A stretch of DNA of 64,000 nucleotides from Cryobacterium cheniae. GTDB lineage: Bacteria > Actinomycetota > Actinomycetes > Actinomycetales > Microbacteriaceae. Position 1 is the stretch's first letter; each line of letters opens with the position of its first letter. Of this stretch, positions 9,614 to 19,400 are shown in pieces. The stretch spans positions 124,001 to 188,000 of the forward strand of contig NZ_SOGN01000008.1 of the NCBI RefSeq assembly GCF_004403395.1, read 5' to 3'. The notes under the pieces were generated by a model that had not been told where the DNA came from, did not search any database, and saw nothing but the letters and a program-made list of their open reading frames with translations. The position numbers were made by a program, and so were the translations under genes.

Positions 9614-10252
9614 ATGGATGACCCGGACACACTGACCGCGGCCCGGCGCACGGTGCTGCGCCGCAAGGTGCGCTGGGTCGTGGGCTTCACGATCGGCTAC
9701 AACGTGTTCGAGGCCGTCGCCTCGATCGCGGCGGGCGCCGCGGCATCCTCGACCGCCCTGATCGCCTTCGGCCTGGACTCGGTGATCGAGGTGCTCTCCG
9801 CCGCGGTCATCGTCTGGCAGTTCTCCCGCCGCGACCCGGACCGGTGGCAGAAACCGGCGCTGCGCGCCATCGCGATCGCCTTCTTCGCCCTCGCCGGGTA
9901 CGTGATCCTGAACGCGGGTTTGAGCTTCGCCGGCGTGGTCGAGGCGGAGCCGAGCCCGCTGGGAATCGTCATCGCCTGCCTGAGCCTGGTGATCATGCCC
10001 GGGGTGGCGGGCGTGGAGCGTCGTGCCGGCGCCGAGCTCGGCAGCGCCAGTGTGATCGCCGATTCCCGGCAGTTGCTGCTCTGCGCATGGCTGTCCGGGT
10101 CGATGTTGCTGGGGCTGACGGCCAACGCGCTCCTCGGCTGGGCCTGGGCCGACTCGCTCGCCGCCCTCGTGATCGCCGGGTTCGCGATCAAGGAGGGGGT
10201 CGAGGCGTGGCGCGGTGAGGCCGAGCCACCGGTGTTTCAGGCCGGCGAGTAG
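9614..10252 (+). CDS. Cation diffusion facilitator-like cation transporter
   Basis: 212-residue membrane protein resembling the CDF/cation transporter family, with about five to six hydrophobic segments (GFTIGYNVFEAVASIAAGAA, then IEVLSAAVIVWQF, AIAIAFFALAGYVILNAGL, GIVIACLSLVIMPGVAG, WLSGSMLLGLTANALLG, SLAALVIAGFAI). TM2 has a D-x-x-x-E pair (LDSVIE) where CDF proteins usually have D/H-x-x-x-D, and TM5 has ADSRQLLLC in place of the usual H-x-x-x-D. The long cytoplasmic C-terminal domain of classic CDF exporters is missing. The ATG at 9614 follows GGGAAGGGGAACC. Substrate unknown; a metal exporter is the default guess. Confidence 0.75.
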   Translation: MDDPDTLTAARRTVLRRKVRWVVGFTIGYNVFEAVASIAAGAAASSTALIAFGLDSVIEVLSAAVIVWQFSRRDPDRWQKPALRAIAIAFFALAGYVILNAGLSFAGVVEAEPSPLGIVIACLSLVIMPGVAGVERRAGAELGSASVIADSRQLLLCAWLSGSMLLGLTANALLGWAWADSLAALVIAGFAIKEGVEAWRGEAEPPVFQAGE

Positions 10253-10265
10253 GGGCTGACCTACG

Positions 10266-11981
10266 TCAGAACCCGATCCGGGGGACGGCGCCGAGCAGGT
10301 CCTGCGTGTACGGATGCTCCGGCGCGGCGAAGACCCGGGCCGCGTCGCCGGCCTCGACGATGCGCCCGCCCCGCATCACGGCCACCTGGTCGCTGACGTG
10401 CTGGATCACCCCGAGGTCGTGGGAGATGAACAGCAGGCTGAGGCCCCGGTCCCGCTGCAGCTCGTCGAGAAGGTCGAGCACCTGTGCCTGCACGGTCACA
10501 TCGAGAGATGACACGGGCTCGTCGCAGATCAGAATCTGCGGCTCCGAGGCCAGCGCCCGGGCGATGCTCACCCGCTGCCTCTGCCCGCCGGAGAGGGAGC
10601 GCGGGCGGCGCCCGAGCAGACCCTGCGACAGACCCACCGCGTCGAGCAGCTGCAGCACGCGCCGCCGGTCGGCGGTCGAGACGGATGCTCCGCCGCGCCC
10701 GGTGCGGCCGGCGCCGCCGCCGACCGCGTCCCGGAGCACCTGTTCGACGCTCAGCCGGGGGTCGAAGGAGCTGAGAGCATCCTGGTAGACCGCCCCGAGT
10801 CCGGGCCGCAGCAGCCTGCGCTGCTTCGCCGAGGCGGCGCTGAACGCCTGCCCGAGCAGCCGCACCTCGCCGGCGTCCGGCCGGGTCAGCGCCAGCGCCA
10901 GGCGGGCCGTCGTGGTCTTGCCGGAGCCGGATTCGCCGACGATGCCGAGCGTCGTGCCGCGGGCGAGCCGAAACGAGACCCCGTCGACCGCGAGCTGCTC
11001 GGCGCCGCCCGGGCGGGTGAAGCGCTTGACCAGTCCGACGGCCTCGAGCACCGTGTGGCGGGGAGCGTCGCGGCCGGCAGGGCCCGGGGAAGCCAGGCCC
11101 GGGGAAGTCAGGGCCGGGGACGACCGGGAGGGGGAGACCGGGGCCGCGGCCCGCACGCTGAGGCGCAGCCCGCGGGGTTTGTCGACCGGGATCGCGGCGA
11201 GCATCTGCCGGGTGACCGGATGATCCGGCCTGGTCAGCATCTCGTGCGCCGGTCCCTGCTCCACGATGCGTCCCTCGTGGAGCACGGCGATCCGGTCGGC
11301 GATGCGGCCGACGACGGCCAGGTCGTGGCTGATCAGGAGGATGCCGGTGCCGGCGCGTTTCAGGCTCGCCAGCAGCTCCAGGATCTGGGCCTGCACGGTG
11401 ACGTCGAGCGCCGTGGTGGGTTCGTCGGCGATCAGCAGCGGCGGGTCCAGGGCGATCGCGGCGGCGATCAGGGCGCGCTGGCGCTGGCCGCCGGAGAGCT
11501 CGCCGGCGCGTTTCCGCACCTCGGTGGCCGCGTCGGGCAGGCCGACCCGGTCCAGCAGCTCGAGCACGCGGGCGTGCCGCGCGGCCGCGCCGAGGTCGGT
11601 GTGCAGTCGCAGCGAGTCGGCGATCTCTCGGCCCACCGGGCGCAGCGGGTCCAGGGAGACGAGGGCATCCTGCAGCACCAGGCCCACGTCCCGGCCGCGC
11701 CGCCGACGCCAGTGCTGCTCGGTGAGCCCGCGCACATCGGAGCCCGCGAGGCTCAGCTCGTCGGCGCTCACCCGTGCGTTCTCGCCGGCCAGACCGAGCA
11801 GGCTGCGCGCCGTGACGCTCTTGCCCGAGCCGGATTCGCCGACGATGGCCAGGCATTCGCCGGGGGCCACCTCGAATGAGATGCCGTTCAGAACCGGGTC
11901 GGCGTCGCCGCCCGGCCCGAAGCCGACGACGAGGTTCCGCACCCGCACGGCGGGGGCACCGGTGCCGGTCTCGTCGCTCAT
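10266..11981 (-). CDS. Peptide ABC transporter ATP-binding protein, two fused ATPase domains (DppD-DppF type)
   Basis: 571-residue fusion of two ABC nucleotide-binding domains that powers a dipeptide/oligopeptide importer. Each half has a complete set: Walker A GESGSGKS (first) and GESGSGKT (second), the signature LSGGQRQR in both, and Walker B LLIADEPTTALD and ILICDEPVSSLD. A proline/serine-rich linker separates them. The start at 11981 is chosen because ATGA overlaps the stop of the permease gene upstream; in-frame sequence beyond it only mirrors the permease. Last gene of a four-gene operon, ending 13 bases from the convergent transporter gene at 10252. Confidence 0.93.
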   Translation of the reverse strand: MSDETGTGAPAVRVRNLVVGFGPGGDADPVLNGISFEVAPGECLAIVGESGSGKSVTARSLLGLAGENARVSADELSLAGSDVRGLTEQHWRRRRGRDVGLVLQDALVSLDPLRPVGREIADSLRLHTDLGAAARHARVLELLDRVGLPDAATEVRKRAGELSGGQRQRALIAAAIALDPPLLIADEPTTALDVTVQAQILELLASLKRAGTGILLISHDLAVVGRIADRIAVLHEGRIVEQGPAHEMLTRPDHPVTRQMLAAIPVDKPRGLRLSVRAAAPVSPSRSSPALTSPGLASPGPAGRDAPRHTVLEAVGLVKRFTRPGGAEQLAVDGVSFRLARGTTLGIVGESGSGKTTTARLALALTRPDAGEVRLLGQAFSAASAKQRRLLRPGLGAVYQDALSSFDPRLSVEQVLRDAVGGGAGRTGRGGASVSTADRRRVLQLLDAVGLSQGLLGRRPRSLSGGQRQRVSIARALASEPQILICDEPVSSLDVTVQAQVLDLLDELQRDRGLSLLFISHDLGVIQHVSDQVAVMRGGRIVEAGDAARVFAAPEHPYTQDLLGAVPRIGF

Positions 11982-12847
11982 GCGTGCCTCAACCGTCGCT
12001 CGATGCCGCGGCCGAGCGCCGTGGCCGACACCGCCGTGAGCACGATGAACAGCCCCGGGAAGAAGCTCATCCACCAGGCCGAGCCGATGTACGTGCGTCC
12101 GGCGGAGAGCATCGCCCCCCATTCCGCGGCCGGAGGCGCGGCGCCCAGGCCCAGGTAGCTCAGCGCCGACGCCCAGACGATGGCCTGGCCGATGCCGAGC
12201 GTGCCGAGCACGAACAGCGGCGCGAGGGTGTTGGGCAGGATGTGCCGCACCAGGATCTGCCCCGGGCTGCGTCCCAGCACGGTCGCCGCCTCGACGAAGG
12301 CCGAGGATCGCACGGACAGGAGCTGGCCACGGATGATGCGGGCATAGCCGGGGGCGGTTGCCAGGCCCACGGCGACGGTCGCCGTGGCAACGCCCGGTCC
12401 GAAGATCAGGATGAAGAGCAGTGCCAGCAGCAGGCCGGGGAACGCGAACAGCACCTCGAGGAACCGGTTGACGGTGAAGTCGACGATGGGGCCGAGCATG
12501 CCGGCCAGGGTGCCGAGCACGAGTCCCAGGCCGAGGCCGATCAGGGTGGCGACGGTGCCGATCAGCAGGGAACTGCCGGTGCCGTGGCTGACCCGGGTGT
12601 AAATGTCCCGGCCGGACTCGTCGGTGCCGAACCAGTGCGCGGGCGAAGGTGACTGGAACGCCGACAGCGGGTCGATCCCGAGCGGGTCGCCGGGGGCAAC
12701 GAGCGCGGGGAACAGGGCCGCTGTGACCAGGAAGATCGTGAACAGGCCGGCCAGTGCCTCGGCCACGCCGAACCGGCGGGGCGGGCGGTGCTGGCGGTTC
12801 GCGCGCGGCGACCGGCCCAGGCCGGCCTGGATCTCAAGGTCGCTCAT
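11978..12847 (-). CDS. Peptide ABC transporter permease (DppC/OppC type)
   Basis: 289-residue inner-membrane permease. The N-terminal OppC-type segment (VAPGDPLGIDPLSAFQSPSP, then HWFGTDESGRDIYTRV) is characteristic of the C subunit, and the EAA loop reads EAATVLGRSPGQILVRHILPN. About six membrane segments. It overlaps the genes on both sides by four bases (ATGA), so translation of the complex subunits is coupled. Confidence 0.93.
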   Translation of the reverse strand: MSDLEIQAGLGRSPRANRQHRPPRRFGVAEALAGLFTIFLVTAALFPALVAPGDPLGIDPLSAFQSPSPAHWFGTDESGRDIYTRVSHGTGSSLLIGTVATLIGLGLGLVLGTLAGMLGPIVDFTVNRFLEVLFAFPGLLLALLFILIFGPGVATATVAVGLATAPGYARIIRGQLLSVRSSAFVEAATVLGRSPGQILVRHILPNTLAPLFVLGTLGIGQAIVWASALSYLGLGAAPPAAEWGAMLSAGRTYIGSAWWMSFFPGLFIVLTAVSATALGRGIERRLRHA

Positions 12848-13797
12848 CGGGTTCGCAGCCGCGGGTCGGCGATGCGCTGGGCCAGGTCGGTGAGCAGGGT
12901 CATCAGGATGTAGCCGACGGCCACGATCAGCACCGCACCGACCACGACGGGAACGTCGCGCACGGTCACCGCGTTCAGCAGCGTGCGTCCGAGGCCGGGC
13001 CGGGCGAAGATGGTCTCGACCACCACGGCCCCGCTGATCAGGGAGCCGAAGGCCCAGCCGGAGAGGCTGATCGCCGGCAGCGCCGCGTGCCGGATCGAGT
13101 GCACCCAGCGCACCCCGCGTTCGCTTTCGCCGCGGGCGCGGGCGGAGAGCACGAACGGGGATTCGAGCGCGGTGAGCAGGGACTCCCGCATGATCTGGCC
13201 GAGGAATCCGGCCAGAGGCACGGCGAGGGTCAGTACCGGCAGCACCAGCCCGGCGACCCCGGGGGTGCTGATCGGCGGCAGCCAGCCCAGCCAGACACTG
13301 AAGAGAACGATCAGCGCCGTCGCCAGCCAGAAGTGCGGGAGCGCGGCGGCCACGATCTCCAGGCCCGACCCCACGGACCAGGCGACGCGCCCGCCGCGGG
13401 TGGACCAGGTGGCCAGCCCGAGGGCGAGCAGCCAGGCCACGCCGAGGGCGAGCACGGCCAGCAGCAGGGTGCCGCCGAGCTGGCCGATCAGGAGCGGGGC
13501 GACATCCTGGTTCAGAGAGTAGGAGCGGCCGAGATCCCCGGTGGCCAGGCGCGCCAGCTGCGCCAGGTACTGCACGAGCACGGGCTGGTCGAGCCCGTAT
13601 TCGGCGCGCACCGCGGCCAGCGCCTCCGGGGAGGTCTGTGAGCCGGGGCCGCCCAGGATGGCCTCGGCCGGGTCGCCGGGGATCAGACGGATGGCGAAGA
13701 AGGTGAGCGTGGCCACCATCCAGAGCACGAAGAGCGCTCCGCCCAGGCGGGCCAGGGCTCCCCGGAAGACCCGGGTGCCCCGGCCTACTTCAGCCAC
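12844..13797 (-). CDS. Peptide ABC transporter permease (DppB/OppB type)
   Basis: 317-residue permease, partner of the DppC-type subunit. It has the B-subunit N-terminus (LGGALFVLWMVATLTFFAIRLIPGDPAE) and the EAA motif around SARARGESERGVRWVHSIRHA. It is translated from a start inside the end of the binding-protein gene (13-base overlap) and overlaps the following gene by four bases. Confidence 0.92.
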   Translation of the reverse strand: MAEVGRGTRVFRGALARLGGALFVLWMVATLTFFAIRLIPGDPAEAILGGPGSQTSPEALAAVRAEYGLDQPVLVQYLAQLARLATGDLGRSYSLNQDVAPLLIGQLGGTLLLAVLALGVAWLLALGLATWSTRGGRVAWSVGSGLEIVAAALPHFWLATALIVLFSVWLGWLPPISTPGVAGLVLPVLTLAVPLAGFLGQIMRESLLTALESPFVLSARARGESERGVRWVHSIRHAALPAISLSGWAFGSLISGAVVVETIFARPGLGRTLLNAVTVRDVPVVVGAVLIVAVGYILMTLLTDLAQRIADPRLRTR

Positions 13798-15440
13798 GCA
13801 TCGTAGAACGTGGGCGTCGACACGGTCGGCAGCGCCCGCGCACCCACCACGTCGGAGCCGAGCAGGTAGTGGTTCTGCTGGTCGAAGAGCGGCAGGATGT
13901 AGAAGCCCTCGAGCACCGTGTTCTGGGCGTCGGTGTACAGGGCGGCGCGCGTGTCGGCATCCGTCACCCGGCCGGCCTGGGTGAGCAGGGCGTCGATGGC
14001 CGGGTCGTCCACCTGGGCGTGGTTGGCGAAGTAGCCGCTGGGCGCCGGGGTGATGCCGTCGGAGTGGAAGAGAATGCGCAGAACGTCGGGTCCGACCTTC
14101 GTGTACGGGGCGCTGACGGCGTCGTAGTTGCTCTCGCCCAGGGCGGTGTACCAGCTGGACAGGTCCATCGGGCTGAGCACGACCTCGAAGCCGGTCTCCT
14201 TCGCGGTGGCCTGGATCTGCTCGAACAGGGACTGCTCGGCCGGGATGGACTGGTTCGTGCTCACCGGGAACTCGACCGTGAGGCGCTCGCCGTCTTTCAC
14301 CCGGTAGCCGCCGGAGTCACGCTCGGTCCAGCCGGCGGAATCGAGCAGGTCTGAGGCCGCCTCGGGGTCGTAGCCGAACAGGTCCGGGGCCGACACGGCG
14401 AGCGGCTCGGCGCTGGAGAGGGCGGAGTAGGACCGCTCGGCCGTGCCCTGGAACAGGCTGGTGACGGCGTCGTCGACATTGGCCGAGCGGATGAAGGCCT
14501 CCCGCACGAGCGGGTCGTCGAAAGGTGCGCGGCCGGAGTTCAGCTCGATCCGGTTGGAGGCACCCGGGCGCGGGGCGTCGAGGTGCACGATGGTGTCGCT
14601 CGCCTCGGCCTGCACGATGGTGTCGGGCTGGGCATTGTCGATCACGTCGGCGTCGCCGGACTGCAGGGCCGCGTAGCGGGAGGCGGAGTCGGGGATGAAC
14701 CGCCAGACGATGGAGTCGAGGTAGGCCGGCCCGGTGTGCGCGGCATCCTCGGGCGGGGAGTTGTAGTTCTCGTTCCGCACCAGGGTGATCGAGTCCTGCT
14801 GCACCCACTTCTCGACCTGGAACGGGCCGGTGCCGACCGGGGAGGCGCAGTTCTCGTCCTGGCTGCGGGCCAGGGCGGTGGGGGATTCGATCGCCAGCCA
14901 CGGCTGCGAGAGGGACTCGAGCAGGGCGCTGTCGGGTTCGCTGAGCCGGAGGCGCACGACGTTGGCGGAGACCGCCTCGGTGCCGGTGACCTTCGCCAGG
15001 GCCAGGTAGCCGGTCGACGAGCCCGTCTCCGGGTCCTGGAGGTGCGCGATGTTCGCCTGCACGGCGGCGGCGTCGAGCGGGGTGCCGTCGGTGAAGTTCA
15101 CGTCGGCGGCGAGCGTGAAGTCCCAGGCCAGCCCGTCGGCGCTCTCGGTCCACGAGTCCGCCAGCCAGGGGATGATCGCGCCGTCCGCGTCTCGGGACAC
15201 GAGCGACTCGAGGTACTGGCTGCCGACCAGGGCCTGCGGGTAGTTCCCGCCGACGTGCGGGTCCAGACAGGTGGGCTCGGCGTCACCGGAGGCGTAGGTC
15301 AGGGTGCCGCCGGTGATGGGCTCGGTGGCTTCGGGGGACTCGGCGGTGGTGCAGCCGGTGAGCAGGATGCCGGTGGCGACGAGGCCGACCAAACCGGTCA
15401 GGGTGCGCGATGCGCGGTGGGGGTACCCCGAAAGGTGCAT
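13785..15440 (-). CDS. Peptide ABC transporter substrate-binding lipoprotein (family 5)
   Basis: 551-residue extracytoplasmic solute-binding protein (SBP_bac_5, DppA/OppA type), the first gene of the importer operon. The ATG at 15440 gives a proper lipoprotein signal: positively charged start, hydrophobic stretch LVGLVATGILL and lipobox LTGC. The mature part has the family landmarks DPHVGGNYPQ, then VEKWVQQDSITLVRNENY and the C-terminal peptide-like repeat. The upstream in-frame extension to 15557 would run through the divergent regulator's start and was rejected. Ligand unknown; di/oligopeptides or a related molecule such as a siderophore or opine are possible. Confidence 0.92.
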   Translation of the reverse strand: MHLSGYPHRASRTLTGLVGLVATGILLTGCTTAESPEATEPITGGTLTYASGDAEPTCLDPHVGGNYPQALVGSQYLESLVSRDADGAIIPWLADSWTESADGLAWDFTLAADVNFTDGTPLDAAAVQANIAHLQDPETGSSTGYLALAKVTGTEAVSANVVRLRLSEPDSALLESLSQPWLAIESPTALARSQDENCASPVGTGPFQVEKWVQQDSITLVRNENYNSPPEDAAHTGPAYLDSIVWRFIPDSASRYAALQSGDADVIDNAQPDTIVQAEASDTIVHLDAPRPGASNRIELNSGRAPFDDPLVREAFIRSANVDDAVTSLFQGTAERSYSALSSAEPLAVSAPDLFGYDPEAASDLLDSAGWTERDSGGYRVKDGERLTVEFPVSTNQSIPAEQSLFEQIQATAKETGFEVVLSPMDLSSWYTALGESNYDAVSAPYTKVGPDVLRILFHSDGITPAPSGYFANHAQVDDPAIDALLTQAGRVTDADTRAALYTDAQNTVLEGFYILPLFDQQNHYLLGSDVVGARALPTVSTPTFYDAWLK

Positions 15441-15475
15441 GGTGGGTCTCTTTCCGGCGTGAGGTGGCCGAGTGT

Positions 15476-15513
15476 GCAATTGTTGGACGGGGGCAATTGT
15501 TGGACTCCGTCCA
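15476..15513. promoter_or_regulatory. Operator-like repeats between peptide importer and TetR gene
   Basis: Two exact copies of GCAATTGTTGGAC start at 15476 and 15493 (period 17 bp), and the second copy runs into a perfect inverted repeat TGGAC-TCC-GTCCA at 15501-15513. All lie in the 115-bp space between the divergent starts at 15440 and 15556. This is where a TetR protein controlling itself and the transporter would bind. The assignment to the adjacent regulator is inference. Confidence 0.55.
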
Positions 15514-15555
15514 CAAAAGGAACGGACCCGTCCCATCGTAGAACACAGGAGCGGC

Positions 15556-16206
15556 ATGCCCGATCACGAACCGAAGCGGGCCGGCCGGCCGCGCGGATCC
15601 TCGCGGGCGATGCTGGAGGAGGCGTCCGCCGAACTGTTCCTCGAACAGACCTATGCGGGCACCACGATCGTGCAGATCACCCGGCGCGCGGGCGTCAGCC
15701 GGGCCACCTTCTTCAATTACTTCACGGCCAAGAGCGACCTCCTCTGGGTCGACGTCGATGCCGGGCTGGCCCGGTTCCCGGCCGCTCTCGAGCAGTGCGC
15801 CGGCGCGGATGGGCCGGTGCAGGCGGTGGACGCCGTGGAGCGCGCGCTGCTGCAGGTTTGCGCCGCCTTCGGGCCGGGGCAGGTGCCATGGGCGCTCACC
15901 CAGAACGAGCTGATGGGCACGACCGGAGAGCTGGAGGCATCCGCCCTGTCCCGGTTCATGGCCCAGGTGACCCTGGTCACCCGCTTCGTCGGCGCGCGCT
16001 CGGAAACCTCCGCCGCAGGCAACGAAACGGTAGCCGACCGCGAGCTGTCCAGCCGAGCCTTCGCGATGGCCGTGCTGGCGGCCGCGGCCGCCGCCACCGG
16101 GGTCTGGGCGCGGGCCGGGGTCACCCGCGGGGCGCTGGCGCCCTTCGTGGGCACGGCCATCGCACCCGTCTGCGCGGGATACCGCGCGCTGCACACCGTG
16201 GGTTAG
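15556..16206 (+). CDS. TetR family transcriptional regulator
   Basis: 216-residue repressor. The N-terminal HTH is clear: AELFLEQTYAGTTIVQITRR followed by AGVSRATFFNYFTAKSDLLW, which matches the TetR_N recognition helix. The C-terminal ligand domain is divergent and alanine-rich. The ATG at 15556 follows CAGGAGCGGC. Divergent from the peptide importer, so it is likely its regulator; the ligand is unknown. Confidence 0.88.
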   Translation: MPDHEPKRAGRPRGSSRAMLEEASAELFLEQTYAGTTIVQITRRAGVSRATFFNYFTAKSDLLWVDVDAGLARFPAALEQCAGADGPVQAVDAVERALLQVCAAFGPGQVPWALTQNELMGTTGELEASALSRFMAQVTLVTRFVGARSETSAAGNETVADRELSSRAFAMAVLAAAAAATGVWARAGVTRGALAPFVGTAIAPVCAGYRALHTVG

Positions 16207-16214
16207 GCGCGGGG

Positions 16215-16220
16215 TAGAAT
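16215..16220 (+). promoter_or_regulatory. Probable -10 box of the ileS transcript
   Basis: TAGAAT at 16215-16220 lies about 11 bases before Stem I of the T-box leader, the right place for transcription to begin just ahead of the riboswitch. No convincing -35 is seen 16-18 bases upstream. Confidence 0.5.
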
Positions 16221-16230
16221 CAACCAGCAT

Positions 16231-16470
16231 GACTATGATCCGGCCATCACCGGTGAGTCTTCGGAAGAACGGCTATCGTCCTCGCGGCGGTTCCCAGTAG
16301 AACCGAACGGGTCGGGCCCGTCACAGCCTCAGAACAAGCGGTTTCGCGAGGTTTCGGCCCCGGGAGACAAGCGAGGTGGTACCGCGGCGAATCCCGTTCG
16401 GAGTCGGCGTCCTCGTGGAACAGGGGCAGATCTGTGAACGACGGAGCCTGCCCGACTCGTCCAGGAGAAA
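16231..16470 (+). ncRNA. T-box riboswitch, class II (ultrashort Stem I), isoleucine
   Basis: Leader RNA that senses uncharged tRNA-Ile and controls ileS translation. Stem I is ultrashort: gact (16231-16234) pairs with agtc (16256-16259), and an inner CCGG/CCGG stem presents the loop CCATCA, which holds the specifier ATC at 16246-16248. The conserved agtagaaccgaacgggtcgg block (16297-16316) and the T-box bulge tract gaggTGGTaccgcgg (TGGT at 16377-16380, complementary to a tRNA ACCA end) follow. There is no run of T after a terminator hairpin; the element instead ends at the ribosome-binding site aggag (16463-16467), which fits the translational actinobacterial ileS type. Exact borders are approximate. 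Confidence 0.92.
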
Positions 16471-16471
16471 C

Positions 16472-19400
16472 ATGACCTACCCCCAAGGCCAGCAGTCCGG
16501 TTCCCCAGCTCAGCCCGGCGGCATCGTGCCCTCGCCGAATTTCCCGCAGATCGAAACCGACGTGCTCGCGTTCTGGAACGCCGACGGCACCTTCCAGGCG
16601 TCGATCGACAACCGCGCGGATGCCCCCGAGTGGGTCTTCTACGACGGTCCGCCGTTCGCCAACGGCCTGCCCCACTACGGCCACCTGTTGACCGGGTACG
16701 CGAAAGACCTCTTCCCGCGCTTCCAGACCATGCGCGGGAAGCAGGTGCACCGCCGCTTCGGCTGGGACACCCACGGGCTGCCGGCCGAACTGGAGGCCGA
16801 ACGCGAACTCGGTATCACCGACAAGAGCGAGATCGAGAAGATGGGCATCGGGGCATTCAATGCCGTCGCCCGCAGCTCCGTGCTGAAGTACACCAAGGTC
16901 TGGGAAGAATACGTCACCCGCCAGGCCCGCTGGGTCGACTTCGAGAACGACTACAAGACCCTCGACATCAATTTCATGGAATCGGTGATCTGGGCCTTCA
17001 AACGCCTGCACGACAAGGGGCTCGCGTACGAGGGCTACCGGGTGCTGCCGTACTGCTGGCGCGACCAGACGCCGCTGTCCAACCACGAACTGCGGATGGA
17101 CGACGACGTCTACAAGATGCGCCAGGACCAGACCGTCACGGTGACGTTCCCGCTGGTCGGGGCCAAGGCGGAAGCCCTCGGGCTCACCGCCGTGCGCGCC
17201 CTCGCCTGGACCACCACGCCCTGGACCCTGCCGACGAACCTCGCGCTCGCCGTGGGCCCGCAGATCACCTACGCCGTCGTCCCCGCCGGCCCGAACGGCA
17301 CCCCCGACGCGACGGTCCTGCGGGAGTCCGTGCCGGGAACCGGCGCCGCGGCATCCGTCACCCCCACCGAGGTTTTCGGCGCCGAATACCTGATCGCGAT
17401 CGACCTCGTCGGCAACTACGCCAAAGACCTCGGCTACGTTTCCGCCGAAGACGCCACCGCGGCGATCTCCCGTACCGTGCTCGGCAGTAACCTCGAAGGC
17501 GTCTCCTACGACCGCCTCTTCGACTACTACGCCGACACCACGGTCTGGGGCACCCAGAATGCCTGGACGATCGTCGTGGCGGACTATGTCACCACCGCGG
17601 ACGGAACCGGAATCGTGCACCAGGCCCCGGCCTACGGCGAGGAAGACCAGAAGCTCTGTGAGGCCGCCGGCATCCCGGTGATCATCTCCCTCGACGCCGG
17701 CGGCAAGTTCCTCGCCGATGTGCCCGAGGTCGCCGGCCAGCTCTGGAGCGAGGCGAACAAGCCGCTCACGCAGCTGATCAGGAACGCGGGCCGCCTGCTC
17801 CGTCAGGCCAGCTACGAGCACTCGTATCCGCACTGCTGGCGCTGCCGCAACCCGCTCATCTACAAGGCCGTGTCGAGCTGGTTCGTGCGCGTCACCGATT
17901 TCCGGGACCGCATGGTGGACCTGAACCAGGACATCAACTGGGTGCCGGAGAACGTCAAGGACGGCCAGTTCGGCAAATGGATCGGAAACGCCCGCGACTG
18001 GTCGATCAGCCGCAACCGGTACTGGGGTTCGCCGATCCCGGTCTGGAAGAGCGACAACCCCGACTACCCCCGCATCGACGTCTACGGCTCACTCGACGAG
18101 CTCGAGGCCGACTTCGGAGTGCGCCCCACCGACCTGCACCGCCCCTATATCGACGCGCTCACCCGGCCGAACCCCGACGACCCCACCGGACAGTCCACCA
18201 TGAGGCGCATCGAGGATGTCCTCGACGTCTGGTTCGACTCCGGCTCGATGCCGTTCGCCCAGGTGCACTACCCGTTCGAGAATGCCGACTGGTTCGACAG
18301 CCACAACCCGGCCGACTTCATCGTCGAATACATCGGACAGACCCGCGGCTGGTTCTACATGCTGCACACGCTGTCCACCGCACTGTTCGACCGGCCGGCC
18401 TTCAAGAACGTCGTCAGCCACGGCATCGTGCTCGGCAACGACGGGCAGAAGATGTCCAAGTCGTTGCGCAACTACCCCGACGTGAACGAGGTGTTCGACC
18501 GCGACGGCTCCGATGCCATGCGCTGGTTCCTGATGAGCTCCTCCGTGCTGCGCGGCGGCAACCTGATCGTCACCGAGGAGGGTATCCGCGAGGGTGCCCG
18601 CCAGGTCATGCTCCCGCTCTGGAGCACCTGGTACTTCTTCTCCCTGTACGCGAACGCGTCCGGCGAGAACGGCTACGACGCCACCTGGCGCACCGACTCC
18701 ACCGATGTGCTCGACCGCTACCTGCTGGCGAAGACCCGAGACCTGATCGTGGACGTCACGACCGACCTCGAGAACCTCGACAGCACCCTCGCGGCCGCCC
18801 GGTTGCGCGACTTCGCCGACGTCCTCACCAACTGGTACGTGCGCCGTTCCCGCGACCGGTTCTGGGCCGGCGCCGCTGACTCGGTCGGGGCGGTCTCGTC
18901 AGGCTCGACCACCGCGGCAGGCTCGACCACCGCGAACGAGGCGTTCGACACGCTCTACACCGTGCTCGAAACGGTGACCCGGGTCGCCGCCCCGCTGCTC
19001 CCGCTCGTCACCGAGCGCATCTGGCAGGGACTGACCGGCGGCCGCAGCGTGCACCTGACCGACTGGCCCGACGCCGCATTGTTCCCCGCGGATGCCGTGC
19101 TCGTCACCGCGATGGACCAGGTGCGCACCATCAGCTCCACCGTGCTGTCGCTGCGCAAGCAGGCCGGGCTGCGCGTGCGCCTTCCGCTGGCCACCCTGAC
19201 CGTGGTCACCGCCGACACGGCCGCCCTGGCCCCGTTCGAAGGCATCCTGCGCGACGAGCTGAACGTGAAGAGCGTGCGTCTGGTCGAACTGGCCGACGAC
19301 AGCGCGAGCACCTACGGCATCACCTCCCGCCTCACCGTCAACGCCCGGGCCGCGGGCCCCCGCCTCGGCAAGCAGGTGCAGCAGGTCATCAAGGCCGCCC

